Positions 6,678-14,774 of a DNA stretch of 15,237 nucleotides are shown one piece after another. The DNA comes from RGIG8497 sp045593265 (GTDB taxonomy: Bacteria > Bacillota > Clostridia > RGIG6154), in assembly GCA_045593265.1 (NCBI GenBank), contig JAZNWH010000125.1, forward strand, positions 1-15,237, read 5' to 3'. The notes under the pieces were generated by a model that made no database searches, had not been told where the DNA came from, and was given only the letters and a program-made list of their open reading frames with translations. The translations under genes were made by a program, and so were the position numbers. Position 1 is the stretch's first letter. The number at the start of each line of letters is the position of its first letter.

Positions 6678-7610
6678 CTATATTTTTAAAGATAATTCTA
6701 TAGTTTTTACAAAATTCTCTATATTAATTTCAAAAGAATTATCGACAAAATTTGTTTCTGTTTCTCTTTTAAACCAAGTTATCTGACGTTTAGCATATCT
6801 TCTTGTTCCCATCTTTATCATTTCAACAGCTTCATCAAGAGAAATTTTCTTTTCAAGATATAAGGCAATTTCTTTATATCCTATTCCCTGCATGGAAGTA
6901 CAATTACTGTCAACACCATCAGCAAGTAAAGCTTCTACTTCATCGACAAGACCTTTTTTGAGCATTATATCTACTCTTTTGTTTATCTTTTCATACAGAA
7001 TTTCTCTCTGTGGAAACAAACAGAACTTAATAGCATCATAAATACTGCTTTTGGCATTTTTTTCAATATGCTCACTTTGCTTAATTCCCGTAGTTTTATA
7101 AAATTCCAAAGCTCTTATAACTCTTTTAAGATTGTTTGGATGGATAGCCTGTGCTGACTTTAAATCAATTTGCTGAAGCAATTTATGGACAGCATCATAC
7201 CCTTGTTCATTAGCAATATTGTATAAAGATGCCCTATATTCCTCGTCGGTGGTTACTTCACTTAACTCTACACCATTCACAAGAGTATCAATATACAATC
7301 CTGTTCCACCCGACAATACAGGAATCTTGCCTTTTTGGTAAACGCTTTCTATTGCATCTGCAGCATCTTTTACATAGCTTGCAAGAGAATAAGAAATCGT
7401 AGGTTCTATAATATCTATCATATAATGTTTGATACCCTGCATTTCTTCTTCATCAGGTTTCGCTGTTCCGATATTCATTTTTTTATAGACCTGCATTGAA
7501 TCAGCAGTAACAACTTCGCCATTTATTCTTTTGCAAATTTCAACAGCAAGGGTAGTTTTTCCTGAAGCTGTAGGTCCCATAATCACAACTATTGGCTTCT
7601 TTTTTGTCAT
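6678..7610 (-). CDS. miaA: tRNA dimethylallyltransferase MiaA
   Basis: Transfers a dimethylallyl group to N6 of A37 in tRNAs reading UNN codons. The 310-residue length is normal. The P-loop GPTASGKT is at 12-19, followed by TADSMQVYKKMNIGTAKP, GGTGLYIDTLVNG, the anticodon-loop insertion region with HPNNLKRVIRALE, and the C-terminal GTRRYAKRQITWFKRE. The ATG overlaps the mutL stop by four bases (ATGA), so translation is probably coupled. Confidence 0.97.
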   Translation of the reverse strand: MTKKKPIVVIMGPTASGKTTLAVEICKRINGEVVTADSMQVYKKMNIGTAKPDEEEMQGIKHYMIDIIEPTISYSLASYVKDAADAIESVYQKGKIPVLSGGTGLYIDTLVNGVELSEVTTDEEYRASLYNIANEQGYDAVHKLLQQIDLKSAQAIHPNNLKRVIRALEFYKTTGIKQSEHIEKNAKSSIYDAIKFCLFPQREILYEKINKRVDIMLKKGLVDEVEALLADGVDSNCTSMQGIGYKEIALYLEKKISLDEAVEMIKMGTRRYAKRQITWFKRETETNFVDNSFEINIENFVKTIELSLKI

Positions 7611-9442
7611 ACTATACGTTTAAACTCTTTCTCAATGAATTTCTTGTCAAATGATATTACAACAGGTCTTCCATGGGGACAGGTTTTTACTTTTTCATCG
7701 GTCAGAACTATTTTTACAAGATGTTCAAGTTCCCTATCTCCTAAACGCATATTTGCTTTAACAGCACTTTTACACGCAACACTAAATAAAGCTTTGTCCC
7801 ATAAAATTTCGGGTTCATTTCCTTTTGCTATTATATCTGCAATTTCGTGAACAAGAGAATCTATAAATTCTGTTGAAACATCAGCCGGAGCCTGTCTAAC
7901 AACAAATTTATTATCACCAAAGCTTTCGATTTCAAAACCAAGCTTTTCATAAATTTGGATATTAGAAAGAATAACATCTGTTTCTAATTCAGTAGAAGAA
8001 ACCATTTCAGGACAAACAAGAACCTGTGAATCTATTGTTCTGTCTTTTACAAGTTTATTAAAATTAATTCTTTCGTGAGCAGCGTGCTGATCAATTAAGA
8101 GCATCTTGTTATTTTGTTCAACAACTATGTATGTGTCAAAAATCTGCCCGACAATTTTATAAGATAATTGTTCCTCCTGCTGAGTAACAATATCACAAAA
8201 GGCTTTCACTTCATCGTTTTGAGGAACGATTTGTTTTTCATTTGAAACGTCAACAGGTTTAAAAAACTCCATTACATCTTTAGAAAACAGTTCTTCGGGC
8301 TTTAAGTCATTAACCTGTTTATCAATAACGATATTTGGTGCAATGTTTTGTTGAGTACTATTCTTATACTCTTCAGTCGGTTGTTGAAATTTATAGTCCG
8401 AATAACCACTTTTAACAGCAGAAGAAGTTTGTGGCTTCACTTCTTTAATTTCACGGGATGAAAAAATTGCATTCTGAACTCCCCAGAAAACTGCATCATG
8501 GATTATTTTATCATTACTGAATTTAATTTCAAGCTTTGACGGATGCACATTAACATCAGTATGAGATGCATTAATTTCCACATATATTAAGAGAACAGGA
8601 AATTTCCCATTCATAAGCATAGTATTATAGGCCTGTTCAGCAGCAAAACATATAGTTTTCGAACGTACAGCTCTTTTATTCACATAAAAAACCTGCATGG
8701 AGCGATTGGATTTAGATGCATAAGGCTGAGAAACCAACCCCTTTACCTTTACGCCCTGAAATTCATATTCTACGTTTATACAGTCCTTCACTGCATCTCT
8801 TCCGTAAACACTTGAAAAAGCATCTGTGATACTCCCGTTACCCGGAGAATGCTTTACGATTTTACCATTATTTATAAACTTTATTGATACATCAGGATTT
8901 CCAAGTATCATCTTATCAATTACATCAGCCACATGTGCTGCTTCTGTGGAATCTTTCTTTAAAAATTTCATTCTTGCAGGAGTATTATAAAAAAGCTCGC
9001 TTACAACTAAGGTAGTTCCATCGGGACATCCTGCATCCTCCTTGGTAATAATCTTGCCCCCTTCGAGAAAAACAGATGTACCACATTCCTCTTGTCTGGT
9101 TTTGGTAATTAATTCTACTTTTGCAACGGAAGATATACTTGCAAGAGCTTCTCCGCGAAATCCCATAGTATAGAGGTTACTTAGATCTTCAATCTTAGTA
9201 ATTTTACTTGTAGAATGAGGCAAAAAAGCTTTTTCAATATCATCACGTTCTATACCACAACCATTATCGGTTACTCTCATAAACGTAATGCCTCCGTTTT
9301 TTATTTCCACGGTAATTTTATCTGCACCTGCATCAATAGAGTTCTCTATCATCTCTTTTATTGCAGAAGCGGGTCTTTCAACTACTTCTCCCGCTGATAT
9401 TTTATTTACAGTATCTATATCAAGTACATTAATTTTACCCAT
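7607..9442 (-). CDS. mutL: DNA mismatch repair protein MutL (endonuclease type)
   Basis: Links MutS mismatch recognition to strand nicking and excision. The 611-residue protein has the N-terminal GHKL ATPase (AGEVVERPASAIKEMIENS, DNGCGIERDDIEKAF, GFRGEALASI). A linker rich in Gln, Lys and Glu spans about residues 330-420, followed by the C-terminal dimerisation and endonuclease domain. Endonuclease motifs seen are DQHAAHERI from Asp451, ACKSAVKAN and CPHGRP. In the DQHA-x2-E-x4-E motif the first glutamate (Glu457) is present, but the position of the second is Asn462 (codon AAT). Organisms with this MutL type lack MutH, and none is seen here. GGGAG lies 5 bases before the ATG; mutS ends 14 bases upstream. 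Confidence 0.96.
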   Translation of the reverse strand: MGKINVLDIDTVNKISAGEVVERPASAIKEMIENSIDAGADKITVEIKNGGITFMRVTDNGCGIERDDIEKAFLPHSTSKITKIEDLSNLYTMGFRGEALASISSVAKVELITKTRQEECGTSVFLEGGKIITKEDAGCPDGTTLVVSELFYNTPARMKFLKKDSTEAAHVADVIDKMILGNPDVSIKFINNGKIVKHSPGNGSITDAFSSVYGRDAVKDCINVEYEFQGVKVKGLVSQPYASKSNRSMQVFYVNKRAVRSKTICFAAEQAYNTMLMNGKFPVLLIYVEINASHTDVNVHPSKLEIKFSNDKIIHDAVFWGVQNAIFSSREIKEVKPQTSSAVKSGYSDYKFQQPTEEYKNSTQQNIAPNIVIDKQVNDLKPEELFSKDVMEFFKPVDVSNEKQIVPQNDEVKAFCDIVTQQEEQLSYKIVGQIFDTYIVVEQNNKMLLIDQHAAHERINFNKLVKDRTIDSQVLVCPEMVSSTELETDVILSNIQIYEKLGFEIESFGDNKFVVRQAPADVSTEFIDSLVHEIADIIAKGNEPEILWDKALFSVACKSAVKANMRLGDRELEHLVKIVLTDEKVKTCPHGRPVVISFDKKFIEKEFKRIV

Positions 9443-9456
9443 AATTACTCCCGCGC

Positions 9457-12072
9457 CTACAGTTTTTCTGCTTCCTTTTTTAATTCAAACAACTTATTCA
9501 TTGCCTCAATAGGAGACAATATATTTATATCAATTTTCTTTAAACTTTCTATAATTTCATCCTTTGCTCCCGAAAGCATATCAAGTTGAAAATCACTATC
9601 TTCTACAATTTCCTGTTTCTTAACAGGTTTCTTTTCAACTGATTGTTCATCGCTTTCAAGCGTCGCCAGAATTTTTTTGGCATTCGTTATAACTTCATCA
9701 CAAATTCCCGCAAGTTTTGCTACCTCTATACCATAGCTCTCATCCGCTCCTCCTCGTACGATTTTTCGTAAAAATACTATATCGTCTCCACGTTTTTTAG
9801 CAGTTATATAATAATTCTTAACAGATTTTATTTTATCTTCAAGAACAGTAAGTTCATGATAGTGAGTTGCAAACAATGTTCTGGAGCCAAGTTTCTTTTT
9901 ATTTGAAATATATTCAACTATCGCCCAAGCTATTGAAAGACCATCAAATGTTGATGTGCCTCGTCCTATTTCATCAAGAATAAGAAGACTTCTCTGGGTT
10001 GCATTACTTAATATATTTGAAACTTCATTCATCTCCACCATAAAGGTACTCTGCCCTGCTGATAAATCATCCGATGCACCAATTCTCGTAAAAACCTTAT
10101 CAACTATTCCGATTTTAGCGTATGATGCAGGAACAAAGCTTCCCATTTGTGCCATTATTACAATAATTGCGACCTGACGCATATAAGTTGACTTACCTGC
10201 CATATTAGGTCCTGTAATAATACAAAAGCTATTATCCTTATCATCTAAAAATGTGTCATTTGGTACGAATAATATGTCTTTTGAAACATCCTCAACTACC
10301 GGATGTCTTCCGTCTTTTATTTCTATATCCATAGAAACATCAACAAGAGGCTTAACATAATTATTTTCATAAGCAACAAGACCAAGAGAAGACAAAACAT
10401 CAATAGTACTTACTACTTTTGCTGTTTTTTGGAGTCTTTCTGTATGCGTTTTAATTGTGTCGCGGATATCGCAGAACAAATTATACTCTCTTGCAACTAT
10501 CTTTTCAGTCGACCTTAATACCAAATCTTCAAGTTCTTTTAATTCTTCTGTGATGTATCTTTCAGCATTAGTCAAAGTTTGCTTTCTGATATAATTATCA
10601 GGTACCAAATCAAGATATGATTTTGTAACTTCAATGTAGTACCCAAAAACCTTGTTATATGTTACCTTAAGATTTTTGATACCTGTTTTCTCTCTTTCCC
10701 TTGCTTCAAGTTCCCGTAGTTTTTGTGCACCATTATTTTGTGCATCCTTCCAGGCATCAAGCTGTTCATCATAACCTTTTTTTATAATGCCACCCTCACG
10801 AATAGAAAAAGGTGTGTTCTCAGTTTCTATTGACATTTCAATTAAGCCTTCGATATCTTCAAGTAAATCAAGGTCCGTATAAACTTCCATAAGCAAACTG
10901 CTTGTGCATTGTGAGAAACAATTTGAAATTGACGGAAGATGCGAAACAGAGTATTTGAGTGCAAGTAAATCTCGTGCATTTACTGTATGATACTCTATTT
11001 TAGAAATTAATCTTTCCATATCGTAAATTTCTTTTAAATGCATACGCAGTTCTTCACGGAGAGAAAGATTTTTTGAAAATTCTTCTACAGCATCCTGACG
11101 TCGCTTAATATGACCGCAAGAAACAAGAGGTTGATTTATCCAACTTGTAAGCATTCTTGCTCCCATTGCTGTACAGGTTCTGTCAAGAACACCTAAAAGA
11201 GAGCCTTTTTTTACTCCATCACGCATTGTTTTTGTAAGTTCAAGATTATATCTTGCTATACTGTCAATACCAAGATATTGCCCCGATGTGTAGTATTCAA
11301 TGTGAGATATATGTTCCAGTGAATTCATTTGAGTTTCTTCAAGATAACACAACAAAACAGCAACTGCAACAGATGCTAACATATTATCTTCAGTTTCATT
11401 TTTACGATATTTCTCAGCAAAATGTTCTTTTAGTTTTACTTTTGCCTTATCAACATTCTCACTCTCGTACGAAACGCATTGGCTGAAAGCAGAAAATTTA
11501 TCTGCTATATATTTTAATACAAACTTGTCCTCAGAAAGACTTTTATTGTATATAACCTCTGAAGGAGAATATTTTGAAAGTTCATTCATAAAGTCAAGTT
11601 TAGCAGATTCGCCACGATATTCTGTAGCATATAATTCTCCCGTTGAAGCATCAACTGCTGCCAAAGAAAAATCAGCTCCACTTTTTATACCACATATAAG
11701 AAAATTGTTTTTTGTTTCTTCAACAACATCAGGAATAGTTATAGTGCCGGGAGTTACAACTCTTACAATATCTCGTTTTACAATTCCTTTTGCTTCTTTA
11801 GGGTCTTCTACTTGTTCACAAATAGCAACCTTACATCCTGCTTTAACAAGTTTTGCGATATAAGGGTCGCAGCTATGATAAGGAACACCACACATAGGCG
11901 CTCTTTCAGGCTGTCCGCAATCTCTTCCTGTTAAGGTTAATCCAAGTATTTTAGATGCTTTTTTGGCATCATCGAAAAACATTTCGTAAAAGTCGCCCAA
12001 TCTATAAAAAACTATGCAGTCTTCACATTGTTTTTTTATTTCAAAATACTGCATCATCATTGGTGTATACAT
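9457..12072 (-). CDS. mutS: DNA mismatch repair protein MutS
   Basis: Recognises base mismatches and small loops, then signals to MutL. The 871-residue protein is full length. The mismatch-binding domain carries GDFYEMF, with Phe28 and Glu30 as the F-x-E pair that contacts the mispair. The ATPase domain has Walker A GPNMAGKST at 621-629, then DDLSAGQSTFMVEM and Walker B LLILDEIGRGTSTFDG. The C-terminal LSPIEAMNKLFELKK helices match the MutS tail. GGAGG precedes the ATG at 12072 by 8 bases. It is the first gene of the ten-gene operon and has a consensus promoter just upstream. Confidence 0.97.
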   Translation of the reverse strand: MYTPMMMQYFEIKKQCEDCIVFYRLGDFYEMFFDDAKKASKILGLTLTGRDCGQPERAPMCGVPYHSCDPYIAKLVKAGCKVAICEQVEDPKEAKGIVKRDIVRVVTPGTITIPDVVEETKNNFLICGIKSGADFSLAAVDASTGELYATEYRGESAKLDFMNELSKYSPSEVIYNKSLSEDKFVLKYIADKFSAFSQCVSYESENVDKAKVKLKEHFAEKYRKNETEDNMLASVAVAVLLCYLEETQMNSLEHISHIEYYTSGQYLGIDSIARYNLELTKTMRDGVKKGSLLGVLDRTCTAMGARMLTSWINQPLVSCGHIKRRQDAVEEFSKNLSLREELRMHLKEIYDMERLISKIEYHTVNARDLLALKYSVSHLPSISNCFSQCTSSLLMEVYTDLDLLEDIEGLIEMSIETENTPFSIREGGIIKKGYDEQLDAWKDAQNNGAQKLRELEAREREKTGIKNLKVTYNKVFGYYIEVTKSYLDLVPDNYIRKQTLTNAERYITEELKELEDLVLRSTEKIVAREYNLFCDIRDTIKTHTERLQKTAKVVSTIDVLSSLGLVAYENNYVKPLVDVSMDIEIKDGRHPVVEDVSKDILFVPNDTFLDDKDNSFCIITGPNMAGKSTYMRQVAIIVIMAQMGSFVPASYAKIGIVDKVFTRIGASDDLSAGQSTFMVEMNEVSNILSNATQRSLLILDEIGRGTSTFDGLSIAWAIVEYISNKKKLGSRTLFATHYHELTVLEDKIKSVKNYYITAKKRGDDIVFLRKIVRGGADESYGIEVAKLAGICDEVITNAKKILATLESDEQSVEKKPVKKQEIVEDSDFQLDMLSGAKDEIIESLKKIDINILSPIEAMNKLFELKKEAEKL

Positions 12073-12114
12073 TAATTTTCCTCCAATAGCTAATCAAGAA
12101 ACATACTTATATAT

Positions 12115-12143
12115 ATTATACTTTTTTTCAGTGTTTTTTTCAA
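12115..12143 (-). promoter_or_regulatory. Sigma-A promoter of the mutS-to-rluD operon
   Basis: Read on the minus strand, TTGAAA (12143-12138) and a perfect TATAAT (12120-12115) are separated by 17 bases. Transcription would start near 12108, about 36 bases before the mutS ATG. I found no other promoter-sized gap or terminator within the ten genes down to 2637. Confidence 0.75.
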
Positions 12144-12166
12144 TAGATTTTTGAGATTTTTTGGTT

Positions 12167-12180
12167 AAATATCGATATTT
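12167..12180. promoter_or_regulatory. 14-bp perfect palindrome between divergent promoters (possible operator)
   Basis: AAATATCGATATTT is a perfect palindrome located between the -35 box of mutS (12143-12138) and that of the PQ-loop gene (12193-12198). It is not part of a T-tailed terminator. A regulator binding here could affect both promoters. In such AT-rich DNA chance is a real alternative. Confidence 0.3.
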
Positions 12181-12192
12181 TTATTTTATCTG

Positions 12193-12221
12193 TTTACAAT
12201 TTTTTTATTTTATGGTATAAT
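12193..12221 (+). promoter_or_regulatory. Sigma-A promoter of the PQ-loop gene
   Basis: TTTACA (12193-12198) and TATAAT (12216-12221) lie 17 bases apart, with an extended TGG before the -10 box. The predicted start near 12228 leaves a leader of about 25 bases. An upstream in-frame ATG at 12220 lies inside the -10 box, so it cannot be the start of this transcript. Confidence 0.8.
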
Positions 12222-12252
12222 GCTTTCAATAATTATCGAAAGGGTGTTTATT

Positions 12253-12525
12253 ATGGCAGAAATTTTTGAAACATTAATGATTATAAGTTTTGGTGCTTCA
12301 TGGCCGATGAATTTAATTAACTCAATAAAATCGAAAACTTCTAAAGGCAAAAGTATCTCATTTTATTATTTAATTTTCTTTGGTTATGTAGCTGGTATCA
12401 TCTCTAAAATCATTGCAGATAAGTTTTTAACTCTACCATCAATTTTTTATGTGCTTAATTTGATTATGGTAGGAGCTTGTATTATCGCTTATTATTACAA
12501 TAAATTTACATACGATAAGAAGTAA
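12253..12525 (+). CDS. PQ-loop/SemiSWEET-like small membrane protein
   Basis: A 90-residue protein with three predicted membrane helices (about 5-20, 33-52 and 60-80), the size and layout of one SemiSWEET triple-helix unit. After the first helix it reads SWPMNLINSIKSKTSKGKS, matching the PQ-loop pattern except that the glutamine of the PQ pair is methionine. GYVAGIISK and FYVLNLIMV follow in helices two and three. SemiSWEETs dimerise to carry sugars across the membrane, but this branch of small Firmicutes proteins has no proven substrate. GAAAGGG lies 8 bases before the ATG at 12253. The gene stands alone between its own promoter and terminator, divergent from mutS. Confidence 0.72.
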   Translation: MAEIFETLMIISFGASWPMNLINSIKSKTSKGKSISFYYLIFFGYVAGIISKIIADKFLTLPSIFYVLNLIMVGACIIAYYYNKFTYDKK

Positions 12526-12537
12526 TTATAAAATTTC

Positions 12538-12567
12538 AGGTCTGTAAAAGCATTGATTTACAGACCT
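12538..12567 (+). terminator. Rho-independent terminator after the PQ-loop gene
   Basis: AGGTCTGTAAA (12538-12548) and TTTACAGACCT (12557-12567) form a perfect 11-bp stem with an 8-base loop, followed by TTTCTTTTT on the plus strand. The araC-type gene converges here and its stop codon (12558-12560) lies within the stem. The minus-strand T tract is poor, so it works best for the plus strand. Confidence 0.85.
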
Positions 12568-13319
12568 TTTTCTTTTTGCCATTGCTTTGGGCTTATATTA
12601 TACATTGCTTTAAAACTTTTAGAAAAATTAAAAGCATCATTATACCCACACATATAAGCCGTTTCATAAACAGAAAAGCCTTTAGTTAATATCTTTTGTG
12701 CATTTTCAAGTCTTGTCTTAATTAAAAATTGCTGTATTGACATTCCTGTATCTTTTTTGAAAACTCTTGAAATATGTTGTCGGGTATATCCCATATCATA
12801 TGATAAATTATCAACATTAATTTCCAACATATAATTTGAATTTATATAATTTTTTATTTTTCCCGTTATATCTTTTTTATCTTCTCTTCCAAGCAAAGAC
12901 GGAATTAGTGAAAACAGATAAGAAACCGCATATTCTTCTTTAAACTCATCTATGGTTCTGATGTTCCATAAGTTCAAAAATATTCCTGCATCGCAATTCA
13001 TAACAGGACAATCTATTTCGCTTAACCTTTGAGCTAATGTTCCGTTAAATTCTACCCATATATATTCCCATGGATTATTTTTATCAGCTTCATATGTATT
13101 TACTTCACCGGGTTTAATCAAAAACAGTTGCCCTTGTTTAACTTTAAAATTCCCATTGGGAGAGTTTAAAACACCTTCACCTTTTACCACACAATGTATC
13201 AGATAATTTACTCTTATTGCAGGTCCAAAACGATGGCTTGGTTTACAAGCTTCATGTCCAATATTTACAGGATTAATATCTTTAAAATCTTTATTTTCAA
13301 GAATTATTGCTTCGAACAT
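12558..13319 (-). CDS. AraC-family transcriptional regulator
   Basis: A 253-residue sugar-type AraC regulator. Residues about 20-95 form the N-terminal cupin-like sensor (NYLIHCVVKGEGVLNS, VKQGQLFLIKPGEVNTYEAD, WEYIWVEFNG). The C-terminal 100 residues carry two helix-turn-helix motifs, first in VDNLSYDMGYTRQHISRVFK, then the signature VYETAYMCGYNDAFNFSKSF and KAMYNISPKQWQKE. It is divergent from the GH4 alpha-galactosidase across a 118-base gap, the usual arrangement for a dedicated activator, so it probably responds to an alpha-galactoside or its product. TTGGAG lies 11 bases before the ATG at 13319; an in-frame stop just upstream fixes this start. Confidence 0.92.
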   Translation of the reverse strand: MFEAIILENKDFKDINPVNIGHEACKPSHRFGPAIRVNYLIHCVVKGEGVLNSPNGNFKVKQGQLFLIKPGEVNTYEADKNNPWEYIWVEFNGTLAQRLSEIDCPVMNCDAGIFLNLWNIRTIDEFKEEYAVSYLFSLIPSLLGREDKKDITGKIKNYINSNYMLEINVDNLSYDMGYTRQHISRVFKKDTGMSIQQFLIKTRLENAQKILTKGFSVYETAYMCGYNDAFNFSKSFKAMYNISPKQWQKEKGL

Positions 13320-13344
13320 TTATCATCACACTCCAACATGTTAC

Positions 13345-13374
13345 ATTATACCATATTTTTGTTACCAAACACAA
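13345..13374 (-). promoter_or_regulatory. Promoter of the araC-type regulator gene
   Basis: On the minus strand a perfect TATAAT (13350-13345) has an extended TGG in front of it and a partial -35 box TTGTGT (13374-13369) 18 bases upstream. The extended -10 would compensate for the weak -35. An 8-bp palindrome AACATGTT (13335-13342) covers the expected start point and may be an autoregulatory site. Confidence 0.6.
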
Positions 13375-13402
13375 TGGTTTTTTAAAAATAATCGTATATA
13401 AT
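13375..13402 (+). promoter_or_regulatory. Probable activator-dependent promoter of the GH4 gene
   Basis: A perfect TATAAT (13397-13402) has only TGGTTT (13375-13380) at the -35 position. A strong -10 with a poor -35 suits an AraC-activated promoter. Its -35 region directly abuts that of the divergent regulator promoter, so one bound regulator could control both. Confidence 0.5.
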
Positions 13403-13437
13403 TAAATCATAAATTTTAAGGAGGGTAAACTGTTATT

Positions 13438-14754
13438 ATGATCAAAGTTACATTTATCGGTGCAGGAAGCACAGTATTCTGTAAAAACGTACTTGGCGAT
13501 ATAATGTTTGCCGACGCAACACACGATGTTGACATCGCTTTGTATGATATTGATGCTCAAAGAATCGAAGATTCAAGACTTGTAGTTGAAGCAATCAACA
13601 AGAAGTATAATGAAAGCAGAGCAAGAATTAAATGCTATGTTGGTGTTGAAAACAGAAGAGAAGCTTTAAAGGGTTCCGATTTTGTTATTAACGCTATTCA
13701 GGTTGGTGGTTACGAACCTTGCACAGTTATTGATTTTGAAATTCCAAAGAAGTATGGTCTTAAGCAAACTATTGCCGACACATTAGGTATAGGAGGTATC
13801 TTCAGAGGACTTAGAAGTATTCACGTTATAAAAGACATAGCTAAAGATATTGAGGAAGTCTGTCCTGATGCGTGGCTTCTTAATTATACTAATCCTATGG
13901 CAATTATCACGGGATATTTGCAGAGATTTACGAATACTAAAACAATAGGTCTTTGCCATAGTGTTCAGGTGTGTTCAAAAAATCTTTTAAATGATTTAGA
14001 TATTAAAGTAGACGGCTTCGTTGATAAAATTGCAGGTATCAACCATATGGCATGGCTTCTTGAAATCAAAGACACTAAGGGAAATGACTTATATCCTGAA
14101 ATCAAAAAGAGAGCTCTTGAAAAAAATGCAAAAGAAAAACACGGTGATATGGTAAGATATGAATATATCAAGCATTTAGGTCATTACTGTACAGAATCAA
14201 GCGAACACAATGCCGAGTATAATCCATTCTTTATTAAACCAAATTACCCTGAATTAATTGAAAAATTCAACATTCCTATTGACGAATATATCCGTCGTTG
14301 TATAAATCAGATTGACAGTTGGGGAAAACAGCGTGAAGAGTTATTAAACGGTGGAGATATAGAACATACAAGAAGCCACGAATATGCTTCAAGAATAGTA
14401 GAAGCAATGGTAACTAATGTTCCATACAAAATCGGAGGTAATGTTATAAACAACGGTCTTATAACAAATCTTCCTGATAATGCTTGTGTTGAGGTTCCTT
14501 GTATGGTGGATGGCACAGGTATTCAGCCTACATATATAGGTGCACTTCCCCCACAACTTGCTGCTATGAATATAACTAACATTAATCCTCAATTACTCAC
14601 AATAGAAGCTGCAGCTACCGGTAAGAAAGAACATATTTATCATGCTGCAATGCTTGACCCTCACACAGCAGCTGTGCTCTCTATAGATGATATTGTTGCT
14701 ATGTGTGATGAAATGTTCGAAGCACACGAAAACGCAGGTTTCAAAATTCTTTAA
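13438..14754 (+). CDS. melA: GH4 family alpha-galactosidase (NAD- and Mn-dependent)
   Basis: Hydrolyses alpha-galactosides such as melibiose by the GH4 redox-elimination route, using NAD+ and a divalent metal in the cytoplasm. The 438 residues show the Rossmann opening VTFIGAGSTVF (4-14), the alpha-galactosidase-type ADTLGIGGIFRGLRSI (113-128), NYTNPMAIITG (149-159), GLCHSVQ with Cys173 and His174, and GINHMAW with His203. Cys173 and His203 match the metal ligands of GH4 enzymes. The pattern fits MelA better than 6-phospho-glucosidases or alpha-galacturonidase LplD, though exact sugar specificity is inferred. AAGGAGGG lies 13 bases before the ATG, longer than usual; no better start exists. 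No permease or PTS gene is adjacent, and an insertion sequence begins about 20 bases after the stop, so any downstream partners may have been separated. Confidence 0.9.
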   Translation: MIKVTFIGAGSTVFCKNVLGDIMFADATHDVDIALYDIDAQRIEDSRLVVEAINKKYNESRARIKCYVGVENRREALKGSDFVINAIQVGGYEPCTVIDFEIPKKYGLKQTIADTLGIGGIFRGLRSIHVIKDIAKDIEEVCPDAWLLNYTNPMAIITGYLQRFTNTKTIGLCHSVQVCSKNLLNDLDIKVDGFVDKIAGINHMAWLLEIKDTKGNDLYPEIKKRALEKNAKEKHGDMVRYEYIKHLGHYCTESSEHNAEYNPFFIKPNYPELIEKFNIPIDEYIRRCINQIDSWGKQREELLNGGDIEHTRSHEYASRIVEAMVTNVPYKIGGNVINNGLITNLPDNACVEVPCMVDGTGIQPTYIGALPPQLAAMNITNINPQLLTIEAAATGKKEHIYHAAMLDPHTAAVLSIDDIVAMCDEMFEAHENAGFKIL

Positions 14755-14774
14755 AAAACAAAAAACACGGTATA

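Noticed and set aside
11525..11863. Open frame on the plus strand inside mutS (112 codons), and others like it antisense to mutL, gltA and melA
   Set aside because: They lie wholly inside strongly conserved genes on the other strand, lack ribosome binding sites, and their residues look like reverse-frame translation.
12220..12252. Longer start for the PQ-loop protein at ATG 12220
   Set aside because: This ATG overlaps the -10 box of the gene's own promoter, so it would not be in the transcript; ATG 12253 has a good Shine-Dalgarno.
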